Origin: Bemisia tabaci
Lineage: Eukaryota; Arthropoda; Insecta; Hemiptera; Aleyrodidae
Direction of reading: 5' to 3'
Length of the DNA: 64,000 nucleotides
Assembly: GCF_918797505.1 (NCBI RefSeq)
Contig: NC_092798.1
Span: 6,833,501 to 6,897,500, forward strand
In this document: positions 1-14,300 of the stretch, piece by piece
Layout of the letters: every line of letters starts with the position of its first letter
Numbering within the stretch: position 1 is the stretch's first letter
The notes under the pieces: model-generated
Told to the model about the DNA's origin: nothing
Databases searched by the model: none
The model's input: the letters and a program-made list of their open reading frames with translations, nothing else
Made by a program: the position numbers and the translations under genes

Positions 1-1786
1 CTCTCAAAGACTTCAATAGAACTGCATCCAAAAATATTCAATGAATGTTGCTTGTTGATGAATTTCACAGTCAAATAAGTCGACTAACTTTTAGACGGAT
101 TTGTATAATCTAGTTTCATTGCAAAAATTAAAGCAGCAAATTTTTCTGGGACCTTTTAAAAGTTAGTTCACTAATTTGTCATCAACTCTTCAACATCTGC
201 TTGTTGCCAATTATTTACTCTCATCCTTTTACAAAAGAAGGAAAACAAGCTGCTGGTTCCAACACTACTGTGTTGGAGAGCTCGCCTTTGGGAAACTATT
301 AACAACTATTAATGCTTTTTTCTAAAATTTTATACGTATTAAATGAATCTTTACCCAATTATCAGAGGTTACATGCCGATGCAAAATGTTATGACGTAAT
401 TTCATAACTCAAATTTTTCACATTTCAATAAATAAAGAGAAATGAAGAGAGAGAAATGGAATTATCTTTTATGAATGTGATTTTGCGGCAAATGTTGCAA
501 TGGCTATTTTTGCCATCGCATTTTTGTTTCTGGCTTTCATCGTTGATAAGCTTTTTCTTAACTTGTCAACAATGTAATGAAACCATATGATTTAATTTTA
601 ATTTTTTTTTTTTTAAATCAAGTCGCCAACTTGAATTAAGGTTATACTTTGTTAAGCTGGCAGTCTGAAATTCTGAATTTTTATCGGCACAGAGTTCAAA
701 GAAACTATAATTGAGCACGGTTCGGAGGAACGTTTCTGCCATAATTCTTACACAATACTTATGGTATACACTAAGAGCGGAAAAGGAACTCACTTGAATT
801 TTAGCGTGGAGCTCGAAAGACCACTTCAAGTCTTTGTATGCGAGTGGCTCAATGGAGCACATCACGCCTTTGTGTGTATGCGGTGGCTCAATGGAGCACC
901 TCGCGCACTATAAATAGCACGGAGCTCGAAAGAGCACTTCATGCATCTGTATTTTAAGGTTAAAACGAACTCTAAAGAAACTCAATGCGAGGCTCAAACG
1001 AACTCTCAAGCATTCTTAATGCGAGGCTCAAACGAACTCCCAAGCATTCTTAATGCGAGGGGCTCAAACGAATCCTAAAGCATTCTTAATATGAGGTTTA
1101 AACAAACTCTGAAAGGATCCCAATGCGAGTCTCAACCGAGCTCTCAAGCATGCAATTATTTTGAGGTTAATTAACCTTCTATGGTACCAATAACGGCAAT
1201 CTTAAGGATTATCCATTAATTATGCGCAAATCTCAATCTTAGTCTTAGTAACTTAAAATTAATTGAACAAATTATTAAATCACGTCGAGGTCACCATGTT
1301 TTTTATTTTTCAGAAATAATAACAATTGCAAGTACAACTGCACACAAAAACTGCATTGAAAAGATAAGAGGATGATAACATACAATTAGGTAATTTGCTA
1401 TAAAACCATAGCAACATGCTATGATATACTCGGCCACTGGAAAGTGCTGCTCTCTAGTGTAGCAAACGAGGAACAATTAATCCTCAGTTGAATGAGGGAA
1501 CGGAAATGTTCGACGGAGGAAAACTGTAACCCGCGAAAATTCAACTTTTAGACCTTGAAATCAATGGGATTTTGGCCGTTCCTCCGACGGCAACGAGAAC
1601 CATCCATTTGTCGCCACGGACACTACCAATGCTAAAAGAAATCGATCGCAAAGAGCTCTCCCGAGTGGGCGAGCTCAAAAGAAGGATTTCTTCCGTGAGG
1701 AAGAGTTCCTTTTTTTTTATTCTCTTTCTATTATTCATTTCAAATGTACTCATAAATTGTTCTCATGAACCTTTATTTTTCTCCAG
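1..1786. other. Non-coding region before the first visible cadherin exon
   Basis: No exon could be supported here. It is probably an upstream intron of the cadherin gene, because the first exon seen at 1787 starts in mid-codon. It holds a 34-bp tandem repeat at 957-1158. It also has two copies of a GAGCTCGAAAGA(C/G)CACTTCA block near 810 and 921 and two GTGGCTCAATGGAGCAC copies near 843 and 881. A less AT-rich patch lies at about 1500-1700; its reading frames resemble no family I know. Confidence 0.6.
957..1158. repeat. 34-bp tandem repeat, about 6 copies
   Basis: The unit reads roughly AATGCGAGGCTCAAACGAAC followed by TCTCAAGCATTCTT and repeats head to tail with a period near 34 bp. The first and last copies are the most diverged. 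A TATAAATAG string sits just upstream at about 908. Confidence 0.8.
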
Positions 1787-1935
1787 GAACACTGTTCAAA
1801 TTATAGTCAACGTGAATGATGTAAATGATAATGCTCCAAGATTTTACTACCAAAAATATGAAGCTCGATTACTTGAAAACCAAGATGATTTTGATGTTCC
1901 GCTAAAAATTGAAGCATACGATTTAGATTTGAATG
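1787..1935 (+). CDS. Cdh23: Cadherin exon 1 (of those visible)
   Basis: The acceptor TTTTTCTCCAG precedes a one-base codon remainder. The exon encodes the end of one cadherin repeat with calcium linker VNDVNDNAPRF, then the first strands of the next repeat (ARLLENQ, AYDLDLN). The donor is GTAAGC after a split glycine codon. Confidence 0.88.
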
Positions 1936-4900
1936 GTAAGCATTGGAGTTTTTTTCACAACTGTTCTTTAATCTGTTCCCTCTGATTGATCAAAGATTCT
2001 TTTAACTTTATTTTTTAGATATACTGGAAAGGGCATCATAGACTTCACTCACAGTTTTCAGTCTCACCCTACCAGTTTCCTTCATAATGCAAAATTCAAG
2101 TCGTCCATATTTGATATTTTCAAAACGGTGTTTCTATGCCACTTACAGTTAAAAAAAAAAAATCTTGAACAATACCCAAAAAGAGCTCCATACCTGCGGA
2201 AAATAAATTTTAAACAAAATAAGTCCAATTGACCCATCTTGTATGATTTGGCTCAAATAGACGTTGGTTTTTTGGCAAGTGAAAAGTTTGAAGTAACAAA
2301 CACAGGTGACGATAATTCCTGATTTATTATTTGAACATAATTGTTGATGTTTTCATCGTTTTTTGCATGAATATTGAGGAGGAATTCTATGTTATAATGC
2401 TTGATTTTGTACCATGCCTTGTAATCCATTAGGATCTCAATCCGAATGGCTCCTAAAATCTAGGATGAGGTTGCAACTGTTATCAGTCATCAGACTTATA
2501 GTTAAGCAGAAATTAACTTACATATTTCATTTTTCAGGCACGGATAACAGCCGAATCACTTACACCATCGTGAAAACAAATACACCTGTTGCCAACTTCA
2601 CAATAGACCCAGCAACGGGAACCTTTAAACCAGTCAAAGCAATCGATTTTGAAGAACTTGCCGCTTTCCAAGATGATGAATCCATCAAGCCAGTTCGAGC
2701 AGTCCAAGTCCTAGTCCGAGCTACAGATCACGGTTCTCCACCATTGAGCTCAGATGTCGTTGTCACAGTTTACATCCAAGACACCAATGATCATGCACCG
2801 GTTTTTGACCGAAGCTCCTACGGTGCAGCTATTCCGGAAGATCTTGCGAGCGGAACATCAGTTTTACAAGTATGTTTTCAAATTTCACAAAAATAACACT
2901 AAAAAATACGCCAATATATTTGATTTTTTTATATACAGGCCTTGTAAATGACGTATTTCAATTTATCACACCTTAATTGTGTTTTATTTCTCAATTTTGT
3001 AGTTTCGGAAATAATTTCTTTTCATTCTATATGAATTTGACCAAAAGTTGATCTTAAAATTATCGTTAAATTTTTAGAAGTGTATATGTATGTTTTGTCT
3101 CGTTCTCTCTTATTATGAAAATGCAATGACCCTTATTTTTACTATTGCAGGTCCAAGCCAAAGACAGCGATGGCTCTTCTCCAAACAATGTGATTGTGTT
3201 CCGAATTCAAAATGGGGCTAGCGACAAGTTTGTTGTCGATGCTTCAACAGGCGTCATCAGTGTTGCAAAAGGGGCCTCGCTAGATCCTGATAGCACAGAC
3301 CCAAAAACAAAGGAGTATACTCTGACCATTGTTGCTCTGGATGGTGGAATTGGCTCTGAGCAACGTCAAACAACGGTCCAAGCGCATATTTCTATAGAAG
3401 ATGTGAACAACAAACCCCCAGTTATCTTAGATCCTGGGGCCATAGCTGTACGAGAAAACACTCAGGTCTGGTTATTTTACTCCATTTTTCTGTAACCTAT
3501 GCTGTAAACAAGAATCTTATAACTACAATTACTGTAAAATTGACTTTTCATCGACTAAAAAATGGCATCGCCTACATGCGATTTAAAAAAAAAAAGATCT
3601 CTATAACTCAAAATAGAATGAAGAAAACATTATTTTAGTTATTTGGAGCAAAAAGTATGTTACCAATAAATCTTCTAATTATACTCATGGCCATCTTTCA
3701 GAATTTTACTTGCAGCAAGACAATTCATTAGTCTATTTATTCATTATTAGTTTTATTATATTTGCTAATTTGTATTTGTCATTCAGTAGCATCACTCGTA
3801 ATCTCATCAAAGCTGTTTCAGTTCGTAGACGGAAATTCTATACTTGTTTATCTAATTTCTCATCAATTAATACTTTGTAGAGACTATTAAAATTTAGTTA
3901 ACTACTTCAGAGTGAACGAATCATATAATTTTAGGCCTTAATTGTAAAGTTTTATCCTTTATACACCTTATTAACTGAATTTCTAACTGATCTCAACCCT
4001 GTAAATTACATAATCCATGCACCTCAAGAATCCCAATTTCAACTAAAGTCACTCATTTATATGCAGGTGGGCACATTCATTCATCGGATTGTTGCCATAG
4101 ATCCAGATGAAAAGCCTGTTCTTCGATACCATATAGATCCTGAAAATTCTGAAGCTCGAAGTGAAGAAGGTACCATCGTCAAAGGTTCTGAATTCGATTT
4201 TATAAATGCATTTCACCTCAACCCATTGGATGGTTTACTTCGAGTTGTGCGGCTACTTGACCGAGAGAAAGTTGAAAATATCCGTCTAGCGATTCATGTT
4301 GAAGACCTGGCAGCAACAAGAGGCAAACAAACAGCAGCAGGTAATATATGGTTTTTACTATCAATAATAATGGCCTGAAGAATCCTAATTGAATTTCATC
4401 TTATCCATTGATATTAAGTAGACAAGAAAAAGTAACGCAGAATTACTATTACTATCTTGGTTTCAAGAAAAAATGATGGTAACTTTTCATTCAAAAATTA
4501 TACACGTGAAAAACAGTTTCTTCATTATAATGACAGTGGCACTCTCTGAGACAATAGGAAAAATCTATAGTTTGACCAGGTACCTGGTACTGCCAATAGT
4601 TCTGTCACTGCATTAATGCCAAATATTTTAAATTAAAAATGTCTGCTAATTTTGGATTTCATTGCTAATCTAGTTTTGTGCTCCAACTAGTATGTGCTCT
4701 CCACTTGGCGCAGATGGAATCTTAAGGTTGAATGCACTTAAATAATGATTGATATTTCTTTGAAGAAATAAAAATTGTCCATTTTTTTTAGCCATAATCA
4801 ATATCGTTGTGGAGGATGAAAACGACAACAGCCCTGCGTTCAAGAAACCATTCTACCGACGGTCAATTCCTGAAAACAGTCAACAAGGAACACCTATAGT

Positions 4901-7900
4901 TAGCGTCCTAGCGACTGACCCTGATAAGAACCGAACTATCAAGTATGGTCTTGAAGGTGAGCCTCATTCAATTTCGATTTGAAGATGCGCTTTAAGAAAT
5001 TACTTCTTATTTATGATCAGTAGTATATTAGATAACGGATCGCAACTAAACTAAACTATGGAATCATTAATATTTATCAATAGTATGATAGAGAACGGAT
5101 CGCAACTAAAATAAACCATGGAATCATTAATATTTTTAAGAAACAAGCAATGCAGGTTTTTCGTGCAAAAAAAGCAATTTCCAAAGACCATTCATTGCTT
5201 CATTTCAAAATTGTCCATTTAATTTTAATTAATTAATTTTCATTTTTAATCAGTCAAAAAATTGAATATTTTCAACAATTTTATCTCATTTTTTTTTGTC
5301 TCCTCTAAACATAATCTGGATAAATTTTTAAGATTTTTAAAGTTGATGTGTGTGTTGGCAGGCTCCGCAGCAGTACGAGATCTGATTCACTTAGACACAG
5401 AAACAGGGGAGCTCGTAGTGGGTGGGAAGGTAGATAGAGAAGCGACACCGTGGCTGAACATGAGTGTCAAAGCAACGGATAATGGTGTGCCTCCTCGCTC
5501 CAGTTTTGTCGATGTTTTCGTCCAAGTTCTGGATGAAAACGATAACAATCCTTATTTTGTTGACACCACTGGTCTCCTCAATATTCCAGAAAATACACCG
5601 ATTGGTAAGTGCACTAAAGATAAATTTTTTTGGAACATGAGTACCTGCTGTAGAACTATCAACAGGGTGTCCACCATCAGTGACAACCGGAATATATCAG
5701 GAAAATCGGTCATGGATCAGGAAATTCTGAGCGCATCAAGCATTTCTCAGCTGCATGCAGTTTAGTACGTGCAAAAGTGGAATATTCAATCCAATTCATC
5801 AAATATGTTGGTTTGTAAAGTCAAACGAGTGTCAATTCATTTGGCTAAAAAATCAGGTAAATCCGAAATGAAATTTTAGTAGATACTCCAATTAAGCCTT
5901 CAAACTAAGGCTCGCTGAGGTTCTCTGACCTTTTAATTTTCCTGGAATGCTTATTCCTGCTTATCAATGGTGAAACTGTAAAAATACATATCTGGGCTGC
6001 GGTGTTTCAAAATCTCTTCTCACGTTTTATTTTATCAAATGAGGACAACCAGTGTAATTGTTTTAAATGTTTGTGGAATATTCTTCCAAACGCTCCTTCC
6101 CATTTCAATGCACCATGATGCGAAAATTCACTTCTCTTCCCCTTACTTTTCATCATCCCTCCGCATTCTCTGTACATCATCACAGAGTGTCTCTGAATAC
6201 TACGTCATCCCATTGCTAATCTATCAGGTACCTTCATCTTATTTGTAAAAACTACCTATCACAGGAAAAAGTTTCTGAAGCTCCTAAGTTACAGCATAAA
6301 TACTTCCTCTTTTCTTCAGTGTGAATCATCAATCCTTAAATGTAATTTTCCAATGATCATGGTTTGTTTCAGGTACGGAGGTAGCTTCGATTGAAGCTAG
6401 AGACGCTGATGTCGGTGACTATGGGAGGATCACTTATCTTCTAGACAGAATATCATCTCATGTAAGCTCATTTTTTTTGCAAGTCAATGAAATGATTACT
6501 GATGATGAAGGAGTTTGCTTGACCTTCATATTTGGACAGGGTATTGGAACCAGCATTTCTTTTTATTCCAAGCCCACTTTAATGTCCAAACTGGTTTATG
6601 CCTGTAAAATCTCAAGTGGTTTTGGTTTTCACAATAAAATTAAAATCAAAAGAAAGAAGATTTAAAGAGCCTTAATTTTTTGAGTATTTTTAAGCGCACT
6701 ATGCATTATTGAAAAATTTGAGCAGCATGGTGTCAATGATTGTGGTATCAACGGAACATATTTTTGTATATCTCACTGTAGGTATGAAACTCTAATTTTA
6801 TTTTCTACTCTGAATTCCAGGGAAAATTTGCCATCGACCCAAATACAGGTATATTAACGGTAGCTGATAAATTGGACCGTGAACAAACATCGTCGTATAA
6901 TCTTATCGTTGAAGCGTGGGATAATTATCAATTTGGATACGCAAGCGGAGAAAGCCGAAATGCATTCAAACAACTAGCGTGAGTATTTTCCTTTTGTCTC
7001 AAAAAATTTCCTTGAAACTGAAAGTCAAAAATTCCTGCAATTAATGCAAGCCATCAATGAACATCAAATATTTCCTTTAATGACTTCAATAATGGCCGAA
7101 GAACTTCCTTTATTTACATTTTTATCCAGTTGGCAGAGTCAGAGGAAACCTGGGAACAGAGCAAAGCAAAGACATTTTTTTCCTGAAAAAAATTTGATTG
7201 AGGGAAGAGAACACAAGAACCCAAAAGTCAGGGAAAAATTACGTTTTCAGGATGGAAAATTTTCACATGTTCTGGCACACAACTTCAGCTTGTAGCTTTA
7301 TTGTAGCATCTTTTCTATAATTCTTGCTTATCACCCTGTATTTGCTTCAAAGACATATTAATTTTGTAAATTGGTCAGGGATAATCTGAAAAGTCAGAGA
7401 ATTAAAATGCTAAGTAGCTGTGGCCACCCCATTTTTTGCAAATGAATTTCACTCCAAATTCCTGCAATCTGACGGTATACATTATTGCAATCATGATCTC
7501 TCTTTACAATTTTTGCTGACACTGCTTTGTGGTATATACCTGCAATCATTGGATTGGTTTTTAAGTGAACTGCTTTGTAATTTCAGTGTCTCGATCATCG
7601 ATGAAAATGACAATGCTCCGGAATTCGACTCTATCCCCGATGGTTGCATTTCAGTCACGGAGTTCCATGATATTGGAGAACCTGTTTTTATACTTAAAGG
7701 ATCTGACAAAGACGATCCTAGTACTTTGAATGGTCGCATCAATTTTGCCATTCTGTCCGGAAATGAGCAAGGTAAACACCTTGGAATTAAAATTTCTGTC
7801 TGTTTTCTTTTGTTTCTGTCTCAAAATGTTCTTTTGCTGAGATTTTTATACAGGCCTTTAGATCCATGTCTAACTCAAAGGTTTTAAAAAAATATAATTT

Positions 7901-10900
7901 TAAAAAAAAATCCTGCATGTACAATTTTTTAGCTTCATTCCAGCCAACAACATAGTAAAACGGAAAACCATTTTATACCTATGTCAATTTCAGTCAAAAC
8001 TTTTCGTTTAAAAGTAGCAACAACGGAAGAACATTTTAGCAGTAGTTTTTTATGTTGCAAGGAAACTTTATTTCAATTACAGAGAGACTCGCCATCAAGT
8101 AGGACAAGTCATTTCTTTGGAAAAAAAAAACAAGAAGAGATCGATTTCTAAAATAGAGAAAAACGTATCGATGGTGAAAATACCAGACCACTTATCTCGG
8201 TTTGCGACGTCGTCAACTTCCTGTCATACTTTATTTTTTAGATGGAAAACTACTCAACATCAATTCTTGAAAAATGCCGTGGTTTTTTTCTCACCATGTA
8301 AAGAATAGTGTGTGGAAACTTCAAAGAATGATATTGATTTGTTCTCCTATACAAAAATATAATAAGAGCGGAGATTTTTAAACACCGCCAACAAGATACG
8401 TAGTCTAGTAGTTTCATCGTTAATATCTCAGATTTCGGCACTATGAGTCTCCGCTCACGTTTTATTTTTTTCGTAAAAAACTAGGGAACAGTTTCTATTG
8501 AAATTTTCTGTAACCTGTCTTTGCTCATTCTTAAAAAATACAAATTAGCGAAGAAACACCTTAGTTTTCCTTCAAGAAAATGAAACTTTATCAGAGATTT
8601 TTAAATGTTGACTCGAAATACACATTTTCGTAACTAACCATCAAGATTAAACTCTTTTCAATGAATTATCACAACTATTTATTCATGATTCAAAGGTGTG
8701 CAAACTCAAATTAATAAAATGAGCTACTATTTTTAACCTGTTATGATAGAACAGCCATTAAATCTTTGACAATTTTTTTGAATTCCTCTGTAATTGTTTT
8801 CTTTTATCTCAGGATTATTTGGTTTGGAGAAAGTGGATCAGTTCACAAGCAAAATCATGAGCCGCAGTTCATTGAAAGGTCGCTATGGCAACTATACGCT
8901 GGTCATCCGTATCCAAGATTTGGGCACTCCGTCTAATGTCGCAATGACTGATCTGAAAATCTGTGTCTCGGATTTCAATGACCATGCACCGCGGTTTGTG
9001 TCCCCATCGCACAACATCACAATCCGCATACCAGAGAATGCAACTGAAGGCAGCTCTGTGATAAGAGTAGAGGCAACAGATGACGATGTTGGGCTTAATG
9101 CTGAAGTGCGGTATCGATTGAAGCACGATCTGTCAGGCGACTATCGGACCTTTGCCATAAACGACACCACAGGCCAGATCACACTGAGACTACCGTTAAA
9201 CCGAGAGAAACAGAAGATATACCAGATCAGGGTCGAGGCATATGATTTGGGTTTGCCCACTCCGCTGACTGCAGATCTGGATTTGGTTGTTTACGTTCGC
9301 AGTGTGAACGATCATCAGCCACAGTTCTTGATTGATGAATTTACGATCAATTTTACTGGTAATTTTTTCTCTTGTTTTAGCTCTTAGCAATGAGTTTGTA
9401 ATGTGTAATGTGTGATTGTGAACATTTTGAAATCCTTTTTCTGCCTTTCTGAAAAAACATTTTTCTGCCAAAGTAAAAGGCATGTATGTCTACTGAAAAT
9501 AAGCTTGTGCTTTGAATTTAAAATTTTCTTTGGCGAAATTCTACGAAAAATATCCTACGAGAAAAACTGTATCTATTTACGGTTGAAAATTTTTCATGTT
9601 TCATCATTTTCTTTAAATTAAAAAAAAAATTGTTGGATTTCATCTTAGAATTGCAATCAACCATGAAAAAATCTCAAAATTTTGATTAAATTGTGTATCT
9701 AGAGAAAACTGTGGCTTCGCTCAATGTTTTTTTTTATTTTTTTTTAACCTATTTTATGACGAAAACGATTTTTTAATATGTACTGAACTACACCTCTCTT
9801 TTTTAATAATGCAATTTTCTAACTTATTTAACAAAAAAGAAGAAATTCGTTGTCTGTAATCATCCATTAATTACCCAAGTACTGTTTTTAATAGAAAATT
9901 TCTAAAGGATGAAAGTCAGGTTTAGAACTAACATTATCAGGAAATTTTCTAAGAAGAGGAAGATTCTGACCAATACTCAAATTAAGTCATTTGTGAATAA
10001 TGAATGACAAAATGCAATTTGTACTCAGTGTCATTGAAGCAGAGCGTTTTGCAAAAATAAGTTCAACTAACCGCAAATAAGCATATAATTTTTCCTGAAT
10101 TTTTTTAAGTCTGCAGAAAAGAGTCACCGTAACAACGTATTTCAAATCTGCATCTACAAAATTATTATTCTCATTGTATCAAATTTGTTTTATTTTTGTC
10201 TGTAGAGCATGAGAAACCTGGCTCAGAACGAGTTAAACTTGTAGACACAGTGGACAGGGATCGGGATGAAATGGATGAAGTGGCAGCAGCCTCGATGCCA
10301 ATCTGTTACTACATTGTAGCCGGAAACGATGACGGATATTTCAACCTAGAGCCTCTAAGTCATCAAATTACGGTTTGTAATTAGAGTTCATGATTTTTCA
10401 GCTATTTTGATGTATGAGTTAATTTGAAGCATGCAGTTTCAAAACTTGCCCAATTTACTGTGACGCACCGGTAGATTGATGGCTAAGATCGAAAAATGTG
10501 CATAACCATCGTAACGTTTAAAAACATCTCCAAGTATGTTTCATTTTAATGAAAGAGAGTTGACTAAAGTATTTTTTTACGTAGAAGATTCTCTGAGTAT
10601 TATTGAAGGAATGGAAAGAATGTATAGAAAGTCCTGTGAAAATTTATTGGTCAATGTTCTTTTAAAAAAATAAAACAGAAGAGGAGACTCAACAACATTG
10701 CAATCAGATATGCACATTTTTCGACCTCAGCTATCAATATATACAGCAAGGAATCATATAGCCATGGAGTAATCACACTCGGACCACTCCAATCCTCTTG
10801 CTTAACAAAGAAATTTTAAATTATGTAACATATTGACAGTGAAACTCTCACTCTCAAAGCGCATATCTCGGTTTGCGACGTCGCAGACTTCCTGTTATTT

Positions 10901-11047
10901 TTAAAATGACAGGGAGCATGCAGGAAGTACTGCATTTCTTAAATGTAGAACAACTCAATGTCAATTTCTAAAAACTTCTGCGATTTTTCTCCCATATGAG
11001 AAGCAAATTTTGAAAAATTTCCAAGGAATGATGTCGATTTGTCCTCC

Positions 11048-11078
<31 letters not shown>

Positions 11079-11340
11079 AGGAGCAGAGACTTTTAAACTT
11101 CACCAACGAGATATGTGTTTTGGAAGTTTTGCTATCAACATAAATCATTCAAATTAAAATGTTGACTCGAAAGATGTTCTGTGAGGATCAACTTGGATTT
11201 CTGCCAATCTTTCTCAATGGCAAGACCTCTGCTTTCGAGAAAAAGTGCGTTTCTTATTATTGATCACTGCCCTTTTGGAATTGACTCTAATGTGTATTTA
11301 TTAATTTGAAAAGAAACCATGTGCAAATAAGTTTAATAAA

Positions 11341-11388
<48 letters not shown>

Positions 11389-14300
11389 AATGAAACAAGC
11401 AAATCTTATGCATTTAGTTCCATTTTATTTTATTCATTTGTAGTTCTGTTTAGCATGCAAACATCTGTTCAAATTCTTTATTACTATTTTTTTTTCTTTG
11501 CCTCATTCATAAAATATTGATAACTGATAATTATTTTTAATTACGTAAATTATCAAGGGTTTGGTCTACATGGTTTATATGTATTCTCTCTCATTCCTGT
11601 AGGTTGTGCGAGAACTAGACAGGGAAGTGGCTGACTCCCACGTTCTGATAATCAAAGCTCTGGAGGACTGTACTCACGCACCGATGAAGAAGGTGGAATT
11701 CTTTGACCCTCATGATGATACAACCCTGAGAGTTGTGATAAATGTCCTTGATATCAACGATAACCCTCCGAAATTCATTTCTCCTGTTTTTACTGGTGGG
11801 ATTACCACAGAGACAGACTTCGGAACAGAGTTCATGCAGGTTCAGGTCAGTAATTACAATATTTATCGTCTATTTGTCAAAAATGAGTCTGTAGAAACTG
11901 GAGAAAGGAACGTATGATGGCTGAAGTTGAAAAATGTGTATCTGAGATCGCGACACTGTAAGTCCCCCATAGCATCTTTTTTTTTTTTTTTTTTTTAAGG
12001 AAACCAACCAACAGTTTCCACTAAAATTTCAGTGAATAATCTTCACTTACCTAAAAAAAAAATAATACAAAACTGTACAGAAAAGTTTTGATCAGTGTCC
12101 CGTTATGAAAATAAAATATGATAGGAAATCTTAAAACGTCGTAGTTTAGTTTGGCATTTTTCTCATTTAATCATCAATGTGTACTCTTAACAAAGGATAG
12201 TTTTACTGATGATGTTTTCCAAAGTACATCAATCTATGGAGAAGTGATAGCAGTTAGTATTTTTAAGTTTGAACGTTTGATCTCTAAAAAATGTTAGCTG
12301 AAGTCAATTTCCAAGCCGTTTGGACATCATCTTTATAGAATTGAATTATCTATTTTATTTAACTTAGAACTGAATTGAACTGCTTTCATGTTATTTAAGG
12401 GTATCTTAAAAATTTTTCTTTGTAAAATAACTCATGCACTGGATTATGCCTTTTAATGAAAATTGAGCAACAGGAACGGAGAGTCACTCTCCTGTAAAAT
12501 GTCGAAATTCGAGTCGTAGTATACTTGAGTGAGATCCTTTTCTTTAAGTCTTATTTATTTTTTATCTCTGGCTCTGCACTCTCTACAAGACTAATTTTTA
12601 GTGAAGAGTTGAATTTTCATTATCTGATCTTGTTTTGTTCCAGGCTATCGATTTAGACAGCGGTTTAAATGCAAAAATTGAATATAGTTTGCATGGTGGA
12701 GTTGAAATGACCTTAACGGAAGGGCTTGACATTGTTCCGCAAATGACTCCGTTTTTGGTTGACCCTACAACTGGAGGCGTCGTTTTGAATTTTGATCCGC
12801 AAAAAGGAATGAAGGGATACTTTGATTTCACGGTAATTTTATGTTATTTACTAAACATACCTTATTTTACATACCTAATGGACAGAACAAACAAATTATA
12901 ACAAAAAATAAACATTTCGAGATCAGGAAGTTTATCTGAAATCATGAACTATTTCTAAAAAATGTTTCTTTTAGAATGAAGTGCTCTTCAATAATTCTGT
13001 AATATTCATCGCTATGCCACATTTGGACTACATTTTGCTATTGGGAACTACAATTTCTAATTCCTCCGTTTAAACACTCATGTGCATAGGGAAACTAATG
13101 GTAGAAAAGTCGTTATTAAACTAATTGTAAGCCAGATAATGTAATTCCAAATTGCCAAATACAGTCCAATCTACACATGGAACTCATTGCCAATGCAATG
13201 AACTGTCAAATTCCAAAATGATTTAATGAGAGTAAAAAATTGTAACCCAGTTCCATAATTTGTCAAAATAAGCTCCTCAAAATCTAATAATAAGGTGAAC
13301 AAAGGATGAGTATCCTTCCGATGATGTCAAGCACAGAAAATAATAAATGAGCTTCTTCAAAGTAATTTTTCCTCTATGATAACTATTGTATTGCTTGTAA
13401 AACTGCTTTCAACAGGTCTCAATGACAAGCATGGGAGTCCTTGTGTAAAATTTTCCATGACTTGTAACTTTGTCAAGAGACCCAAGTAGCAGTGATCGCA
13501 ATAAATAGCGATTTTATCGGTTTGTTATCGTGATTATATTGATGGCAATATATTAAGATATTATCGCATTATAAATTGCGACATATGGCAATTAAATCGC
13601 TACACATCCCAATTTTTGGTTCGATAAAATCGTGATCAACCGTCGATAAAATCGAGAGTAAATCGCCATTTATCGCGATTTTTATTTCGAAAATATCGCA
13701 ATAAATTGTCTGGCGATGAAAGCGCGACTTTATTGCGATAAGATCGAGGATAATTGCTCAGATATTGATGATCCTAGCGATTTTATCGCTGATAAAATCG
13801 CAATATATGGCGATTTTTACATTGAGAAATGCCACTTGGGTAAGGACGGAAATTTTTTGTCTGGTGCTAAAATTTTCTATTATTTTTCAGGTTGCAGCAA
13901 CAGACATTAGTGGTTTAAAAGACACAGCTCAAGTTTTCATCTATCTTCTCCGCGAGGATCAGCGAGTCAGATTTGTACTTAGGCAGCAACCCTCCGAGCT
14001 GAGGGATAAAATTCACATTTTCAGAGAGTAAGTTAAATCGTAATCTTCAGATGTGTGATACTGTAAATCTTCCAGGCTCAACGTGGTCTTTATCAAGCAG
14101 TGCAATAACTCAGTTATGACCCATTTATTGGACTTAAGAGGTCTTTCCGTATTTAAGTGTTTTTTCAAGTCCATATGCACCATTCCTAAGAATACTCTCG
14201 TAATATTAGACAAATTGAAAACATCAGCTGGATTTTAATGGCCTTATGCAATTTTTCTCCAAATATCAATGTGCTTTTTCCTGAAGTAAGTTTTTCCCAT

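Noticed and set aside
1572..1786. Open frame running upstream into cadherin exon 1
   Set aside because: A strong acceptor (TTTTTCTCCAG) at 1786 and loss of cadherin similarity upstream show that the frame is only intron read-through.
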